NCBI RefSeq assembly: GCF_000226115.1
Contig: NC_016457.1
Span: 3,534,001-3,598,000, forward strand
Source of the DNA: Thermothielavioides terrestris NRRL 8126
Taxonomy: Eukaryota; Ascomycota; Sordariomycetes; Sordariales; Chaetomiaceae
Reading direction: 5' to 3'
DNA: 64,000 nt
Under the pieces are notes generated by a model. It was not told the DNA's origin, did no database searches, and was given only the letters and a program-made list of their open reading frames with translations. The position numbers and the translations under genes are program-made. Numbering within the stretch: the stretch's first letter is position 1; each line of letters opens with the position of its first letter. Positions 57,602 through 64,000 of the stretch are shown here, piece by piece.

Positions 57602-60600
57602 TCACTGGAGGTTGGAATCAGTGCCGGGCTGAGATGAGGCACCTTCTGAGACGGCGTCACCGCGGTGGTTACTCCCTTGTTGTCCGGCTGCCGCGCCGCG
57701 CCGCGGGGGGACAGGCATGTTAAGCCTCACAACATTGCTCTGTGCGGCCCTCGGGACCGCATTTGCGGGCATTGGCACCCGCCGTGGGACGTAAGGCGGG
57801 TGGCCGCTCACATACGCAAACGGATCAGTCGGGCTCACTGTGAGATCCTCGTCCCCGTGTGGCGATGATTTCGCCTGGGCCGCGGAAGACTCTTGCGGTG
57901 ACGGCGTCGACCTTCTGAGCGGCACGATTTTTTCGGGAATTGGGACCCGCCGTGGGATGTAAGGCGGGTGCCCGCTCACGTAGGCGAATGGATCAGTCGG
58001 GCTGACTGTCAGATCATCGTCCTTCTGCTGAGGTGACGTCGCCCGAGGCGTCGAAAACTCTTGTGAGGGCGGCGTGGAAGTCCTCAGCGGCACGATTTTA
58101 TCGGGGATCGGGACTCGCCGTGGAATGTAAGGTGGGTGACCGCTCACGTAAGCGAATGGATCATCCGGGCTGACCGTAAGATCATCGTCCTCCTGCTGCT
58201 GTGATGCCTGTTCTGCGGGGTGCGGTTGTGCCGGCGGCGTGGAAGTCCGTAGCGGCACGATTTTGTCGGGTATTGGGACTCGCCGTGGGATGTAAGGTGG
58301 GTGGCCGCTCACGTAGGCAAAAGGATCATCTGGGCTCACAGCGAGATCATCATCCGCCTGTGATTCCGGTGATTCCTGAGGCTTGGGCGACGCCGGCGGT
58401 TTGGGAAGCGGTACAATCTTGTCGGGAATCGGAACCCGCCGTGGAATGTACGGTGGGTGCCCGCTCACATATGCAAATGGATCCGTCGGGCTCACAGTAA
58501 GATCGTCTTCCTCCTGCGATTCCGGTGATTCCTTAGGCTCGGGCGACGCCGGCGGTTTGGGAAGCGGTACAATCTTGTCGGGAATCGGAACCCGCCGTGG
58601 AATGTACGGTGGGTGCCCGCTCACATAAGCAAAAGGATCCGTCGGGCTCACAGCAAGATCGTCTTCCTCCTGTGGCTCCGGAGGCTCCCGAGATTCGGGC
58701 GGCGGTTGCTCCGGCGGTTTAGGAAGCGGAACGATCTTGTCCGGGATCGGAACTCGTCGTGGAACGTAAGGCGGGTGGCCGCTCACGTAGGCGAAGGGAT
58801 CATCTGGGCTCACAGGGTCGTCATCCTCCACATCTTGTGCTGATGATGCCGCCTGAGATTCGGGCGGCGGTTGCTCCGGCAGTGCGGGAAGTGGCACAAT
58901 CTTGTCGGGAATTGGAACCCGCCTGGGGATGTATGGCGGGTGCCCGCTCACGTATGCAAAGGGATCATCCGGGCTCACAGGGGAGTATTCCTGGGGTATC
59001 GATGAATGATCAGTCGAGATCGTGGGGCGGAGATCCTGTGAAACCGGCGGCTGCCGTGATGACGACCCCGCACGGGGTGGAATAGGAGAAGGGTGGCCGC
59101 TCACGTACGCGAAAGGATCATTCGGATTTGCAGAAGCGCTTTCCTGCGACGTCGACGCCTCTGGCTGCGGCGCTTGGAGGGTCGGCGGTTGCGGCGGGAC
59201 TACCCGGTGTGGGAGGTAAGGCGGATGACCGCTCACGTAGGGGATGGGATTGGTCGGGCTGACGGGCTCGCTGTCCTGCGGCATCGACTGGGTCGGCGGC
59301 AGCGGGGGAATTGCGGGGTTCTGGTTGTTGAGCAGTGGCTGCGGGTCAATAACCATCTCAGACCCATCTTCAAGACCGTCGTCTTCGTCTATCGCGTCAG
59401 CCTCTGGATCATCAAAGCCTCCTTCGTTGGTCTGGAGATGGGAAAAACCCGCTGTCGCCACGGGCATGTCAGGGAAGATGGTCTCATTCGCATGGGACCC
59501 ATCGCGCGGGGGAAGCTGCGCCTGCCGAAGCTGATTTAAATGCCTGCGCAGACCGACAACCCCCTGACCCGAGAATACGCAGAAGACCGACCGCTGATGT
59601 TCAGTGAATTCTGCATTTGTATCGTCAGCGAGCTCGTCCAAAAGACGCACATGAGCCAGGTGCGCTCACCGGGCGGCGCATCTCGCGAGAAGTCCTCCAG
59701 ATCGTCTCTGAGAAAGGCTTGGACCCCTGTCAAGCTGAGGTGAGTCAACCGAGGGCAGGAGTTAAGAAGCCGGATGATGCTCTAAAAAAAGGGGGGGTCA
59801 GAATGCGCGCGAAACAGAAAGTAACATTCGGAAATGGGATCAGTCCTGCGGGTGGCTTACCTCCTGCGTCAGGTTGGTGCAATAGCTCAGATGGACCCGT
59901 TCCAGGCAGCTCTGGCTGCTGCTGTATTCCCCCGGAATCATATTGCCGAACGAGTCCTTGCGCAGCCGCGGTCGTCGGTTCGCATTTGCCAGGGCGATGA
60001 CGCTGGCGTCGGTAATGCTGGCGCACTTGACGAGCCCGATCCTTTTGAGTTTTGGAAGGGCGGCCAGCTTGGTCACCGAGTCATCCGTGAGGCGCGTGCA
60101 GCAGCCAAGATCTATGTATCGCATCCGGTTGCACGAGGAGACGAGATGCTTGACCGCCTCGTCGGTGATGAGCGAGCAGTGGCCCAGGTGAAGATAGTGG
60201 AGATTCTTTCCAAGCCGGGAGATGGCATAGACAGAGGCATCGGTGAGGTTGCGGCACTTCTGCAACACCAAGTTCCGAAGCCTCGGCGCCGCCTCGGTGA
60301 TCTTCTCAACGGCCCGGTCCGTGAGCCTCGTGCAGGAGCTGAGGTCGAGAATGCGCAGATGTTCAAAACGCCTGCCCGGCGGGAGCGAAAGGAAGGCAGC
60401 ATCGTCGATCAAGTCGCAGCCGGCGAGGCGGAACTCGCGAAGGGCCCTGGCCTTGGTAAACAGCGCCGTCACCGGTTCGTTGGTGAGTTGCCGGCACTGG
60501 TTGAGGTCCAGCTCGAGAATATTGGGGCAATGTTCCGCGAAGGCGAGAACAGCGTCATCGGAGAGTTGGGGGCAGTTGTTGAGCTTGAGCTGCGGCAGAA

Positions 60601-61473
60601 TGTGAGAAATCAGCTGTTCCAAACGTGGCGTGCTTGCAGACTGCTTACCCTCTTGATGTACCTGCAGCTGTGGGCCAGCTGGATGAAGCTCTCGTTGGCA
60701 ATCCTGTGGCAACCCGACACGTTGAGGCCTTGCAAGCGCGGGCAGTTGGCGGAGATGGCATCGATCGAGGCCTCCGTGATGTGGTCATGAAAGACGACCT
60801 CCGAGGATGACGATGACGAGGAGCCAAGCGAGACGTCAAGAGAGTAGAGATGGCTATTGTTCGAGACGAGGGCGATGAGCCCCAAGTCCGTTAGGTTGCT
60901 ACACCCGGTCAGGGTAAGGCGCTCGACTCGGGTGCACGCAGCCAAGGGCATGACGCTGCCGTCGTTGACCTTTGCAGCGAGCGCAGACAAGTTCAGGCGC
61001 CTGACAAAGTCGCGGTACGAGAAGTACGGGTGCTCCAGAGCCAGGGTCCGGCAGATGCGCTCGTGCTTCTCCCACGTTGTGCACGACGGGCGGTGCCAGA
61101 GTATCTCGACGGCGTTGCGGGCCCAGCGCTTGCAGACCTTCATGATGCGGAGAAGATCCGCGGGGCTGCTCAGCCGAGCGAAGATGGCTATTAGGATTTC
61201 GTTCGGCAGACGGTTGAAGGGCGAAAGGCACGCGTCGTCCGCGACCTGCATGTCTTGGAGGTTCGGCACGCCGAGGGACGACTGGGAGTCGTTGCCGGCC
61301 ACGAAGAAGTCGGACTCTTCATTTTCGGGAGGAGCGGGCGAGCTGGCGGACGAGGTCGAGCGCGAGTCGTGCTGCGCTCGCCGGGCCGGCTCGGCCTCGG
61401 CGTCCGCATCGTCGAGCACGCTGCGCGCGGTGGGGTCGAGAGCGACCAGGTCGAAAGACGCGCCTTGCCTCAT
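57602..61473 (-). CDS. grr1: GRR1-type F-box/LRR protein with a ten-repeat C-terminal tail
   Basis: Minus-strand exons 60649-61473, 59861-60589, 59670-59781 and 57602-59610 join in frame to 1,224 residues; introns of 59-79 nt, all GT-AG. The F-box is at about residues 85-132 (FNRLPNEILIAIFARL and ADLLRIMKVCKRWARNA). Leucine-rich repeats of the cysteine-containing type run from about 160 to 540 (LTLTGCSNLTDLGL, LNVSGCHRIANESF, LDLSSCTRLTD, LHLGHCSLITDEAV, IDLGCCTRLTDDSV, VHLSYCTNLTQE). The GRR1-specific end follows: LTHLSLTGVQAFLRDDLEDF, then FTEHQRSVFCVFSGQGV. GRR1 is the substrate receptor of an SCF ubiquitin ligase acting in nutrient sensing and cell-cycle control. Known fungal orthologues are roughly half to two-thirds this length; the difference is the repeat tail encoded by exon 4. 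Confidence 0.92.
57750..59270 (-). repeat. Ten tandem coding repeats in the GRR1 tail
   Basis: Units of about 50-56 codons. The core is DPFAYVSGHPPYIPRRVPIP followed by DKIVPL, joined by variable Pro/Ser/Glu-rich linkers ending in acidic DDL. The two most N-terminal units are divergent (NPIPYVSGHPPYLPHR and DPFAYVSGHPSPIPPR); the inner units are nearly identical; the last has lost the DKIVPL part. The frame is kept in every unit. Confidence 0.93.
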
Positions 61474-63768
61474 GGTCGCGGTTGTTGGGGCTTCGCAAGA
61501 CAAACGCGAGGTGAAATTGTGGTCGGGGGGTTGGAATGGGTGGAAGGGAGCGAAGAGTGGAGAGCGGGCGGTTGGACAGGCTTCAAGAAGTGGGCTGCTC
61601 CAGCCCAAAATAGCCTGGGGCTCAGGTGCAGCTGGACAAGGAAGGCACCACTCAAGGCCGTCTGAAACAAGTGAGCCTTGAAACAAGTGAGCCTTCGGTC
61701 GCTCGCACGGGCAGCGGTGCACTGCTGCGGAAACGCAACTGCGTGAGCGACGAAGGTTTCGGAAGCGGGTCCCGTCGTTCGGTCGAAAGAAAGCTCCCGA
61801 TGAGCAAGGAACAATGCACTAAGGATTTTGGGGGGAGTGTATGCAAGTTTAAATGAGTCGCTGCGATGCGCCCGACTGCTGTGGTCGAGCTGGACGAGGT
61901 GGTACGGTGACTGTGACTGGCCAGCCTGAAACGAAATCGGCCAGTGGAGGTTCTTTTAACTATGGAACCCCACTGAAGGTCGGCTGCCGGTGGCAGGTGC
62001 TCCACCTGGGAAGGCGGGCGGCGGGACTGGGCAAGTGGGGCGCGTGTCTGAGCACCTGCTGTTGAGGTACCTGTCTCCCAAAGGCAGCTTCCGTCTTCCA
62101 GCACCTTGATCGGGATCGCGATGTTCTTTTGCCGTCAATCAGGAACGTAAATCTGAGCCAAAACCTTGCAGCTGCTTGGTGGCTGCCGTGGAGCAATGGC
62201 TGGTTTGAGCAAGGGCAGGTGTCAACGTCAGCATCCGTGCCGCAAGCCGCGGCTCCGGGGGCTTGCAACAATCTCTTTCCGCCGCTGGCAGCTGTTTGTG
62301 CGTTTGTGTGTCCGAGCAGGCACAGACATCAACGACTGCGGATATCTAGGTAGGTAGGTACCAGCTAGGCACATGCATAAACAGGCAGATGTTACGAGGA
62401 CAGGATCCTGTGGAGGTATCTGGCAGTGCCTCGCCGGCCTTGCTCGCTGACCGCTGGCTGACGTTCAGCCCTTACCTATCTTACCTAGGTAGGTATTGGG
62501 ATACTAATCACGCGCATTTGACAAGGAACTGAGCAAATATTCGATCATTCATGTCACACGCCCTGGGGGAACTGCCCCCTATTCGAGAGCCAGTGTTGGT
62601 GGTGTTCCGCAAGTCGGTAGTCGGACATGTCAGGGCCCGATCATGGCTGGTCGAGATTGGGTGCAGGTGACGGATCCGCTTGTTATTCACCGAAACTCGC
62701 GGTCGAAATGCCCCTCGTAGTGTGAGTTAGAGTCCCGAGACGCACACCAAATGGGCGCAGAGAGAGCGAGGCCGCCGCGCCATCTGAATCATGGAGCATG
62801 GCCTGGCGGCATGAGGTCAGCCAGTGGATGCGTTCAAACCAAGCCGCCCCCCCCGCTCCCCCCCTCCCCCGGGCCGGTCCATGCTTCTCGATAACCTTGA
62901 TTGCCATCAAGGACGACTTACACAGCGCACATTCGGGTAAGCACTGCGTAGAGTTCGTCTCTTCCGCGGCTCTCGTTAGGTGCCTTATGCTAGCCAAATA
63001 GCGGTCAGATGCACCAGCTCTCCGACGTTTGCATCCTCCACGCTCCTTGAAACCATCGATGGGCGATGACCTCATAAGTTCAGGAGAAGAACCCAGTGGG
63101 GAAAGGGAGGTAAAAGCGAGCAACAGCACAGACTTACACAATTGTAGTGCCAGGTGACCTACAGTCCCGGAGGCCCGTTTACACCATGTCTTTAGACACC
63201 GAGTCGTTTACAGTAAGGTGACGGAGAAAAATTTGAGTGTTGCAGCAAATGGATCTCGGGTGTTGGAAACTCAGGCTGACATCATCATCACCCAGTCCAG
63301 CGCTGCCAAGACCGGCAACCGTGGCGCAACGCTAAATTGACAGTGACCATGTCCAATTCGGGTGTGATCTTGGGCATGCCGAACTGGAGGGGCCATTGAG
63401 TATCCGACTTTCTTCCGAATTCTCTCCTGAATAATCCCTCTTGACGATTAGTTGTGGATGTAGGCAAGCGATAATATCACGCATCATTCTCACTAGTAGT
63501 CATCGTTCTTGCGTGAAGCTCGTTGTGGGTTTGTCTCTGGGGCACAGTCAACTTGCTGGAAACGGTTAGCGTTTCTCTGTCGACAGGCGCTTTCGGCAGA
63601 TTTGGCTCTCCGGAGCCTTGCTTGTTTGACGGAGCCCGCGGGTGTAAAGGGCACAGGTGCAACAGCTGCAGTCAGACAACCCATTGCATCGAAGGTTGTG
63701 AGGGATGATTGCAAGCTGAGCGCCGGATGGAAGGTTAACTCTAAATCCTCAGGGTCTCGGACATTCCC
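61474..63768. other. Long intergenic stretch upstream of two divergent genes
   Basis: Holds the promoter and leader of the GRR1-type gene and, on the other side, the promoter of the partial gene at 63769. TAGGTA-type repeats occur at 62346-62360 and in TTACCTAGGTAGGTA at 62481-62495. A C-rich run lies at 62848-62872. The open frames seen are scattered and without domain pattern. Confidence 0.5.
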
Positions 63769-64000
63769 ATGCTCTGCCAATCCGCGTCCCGGCGGCTTGC
63801 GCGGCCAACCGCCGCCGCCTCGTTCCGGCCACAGGTTCCCCGGCGCACCCTCTTCTCCCGCCGCACCGCGAGAACTTCCGGCCGACCAGTCGAGAATCTG
63901 GACATTCGTCGCCTCACGGAGCAGTCGGAGGAATACTACCGCAACCGACGCATCTTCCTCTGGTGCGGCACCATCGCTGGCGTTGTCTCCTTCATCTACA
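63769..64000 (+). CDS. Probable mitochondrial membrane protein, N-terminal part (runs off the window)
   Basis: Open from the ATG at 63769 to the window edge, 77 codons. The N-terminus is rich in Arg, Ala and Ser with no acidic residue for about 40 residues (MLCQSASRRLARPTAAASF, then RRTLFSRRTARTSG), a classical mitochondrial presequence. A charged helix (NLDIRRLTEQSEEYYRNRR) and then a hydrophobic segment IFLWCGTIAGVVSFIYT follow, so an inner-membrane protein is likely. I cannot name the family from this fragment. Confidence 0.7.
   Translation, partial: MLCQSASRRLARPTAAASFRPQVPRRTLFSRRTARTSGRPVENLDIRRLTEQSEEYYRNRRIFLWCGTIAGVVSFIY

Noticed and set aside
57750..59270. Regular repeats with variable spacers that resemble a CRISPR-like array
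   Set aside because: Repeats are long, in frame with an F-box protein, and in a eukaryotic genome. They are coding tandem repeats.
59834..60790. Plus-strand open frame of 318 codons
   Set aside because: Lies antisense to the LRR exons of the GRR1-type gene, which has clear domain evidence and splice sites.

Overview
The window is nuclear DNA of a filamentous ascomycete, most likely a Sordariomycete (inference). Evidence: short 59-100 nt GT-AG introns with CTAAC/CTGAC-type branch points, GC-rich third codon positions, TAGGTA-type simple repeats between genes, and a large AT-rich island in which nearly every expected CAA, CAG and TGG codon reads as a stop. That last pattern is the signature of repeat-induced point mutation (RIP). 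I had no database access, so family calls rest on motifs and fold signatures read from the sequence.

Left euchromatic arm (1-10.3 kb): a partial minus-strand gene, a possible acidic hypothetical gene, a three-exon secreted RNase of the T1/N1 family, an intron-containing tRNA-Arg(CCU), a Swi5-like recombination mediator and, just upstream on the same strand, the decapping subunit DCP1. Near the island edge is a 57-residue cysteine-rich secreted protein.

Island (10,298-44,567): this is not a random repeat heap. It is one Copia-type LTR element (O) filled by successive insertions, each delimited by its own terminal repeats and target-site duplication (TSD). O (LTR 201 bp, TSD CTAGC) contains element A (LTR 182 bp, TSD GATTG). 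A contains a Tad-like LINE (L, TSD TATATTG), and separately a 420-bp TRIM-like mini-element (TSD GATTG). L contains element C (LTR about 780 bp, TSD CTATC). C contains element B (LTR 182 bp, TSD TTATC), which is the same family as A but opposite in orientation. The four Copia elements and the TRIM all have a primer-binding site against the anticodon arm of initiator tRNA-Met. O and A/B also carry a long antisense-coding segment between pol and the 3' LTR.

Right arm (44.6-64 kb): a possible frameshifted gene; a secreted cysteine-containing protein whose reading frame continues, past one in-frame TAG, into a multi-pass membrane segment; an MFS sugar-type transporter; and a Baeyer-Villiger monooxygenase divergent from a cyclase-family hydrolase. 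The transporter, oxygenase and hydrolase could form a small catabolic or secondary-metabolic group. Then follow a FAX/metaxin-like GST-fold protein, a GRR1-type F-box/LRR protein whose C-terminal tail carries ten tandem proline-rich repeats, and the start of a probable mitochondrial membrane protein running off the window.
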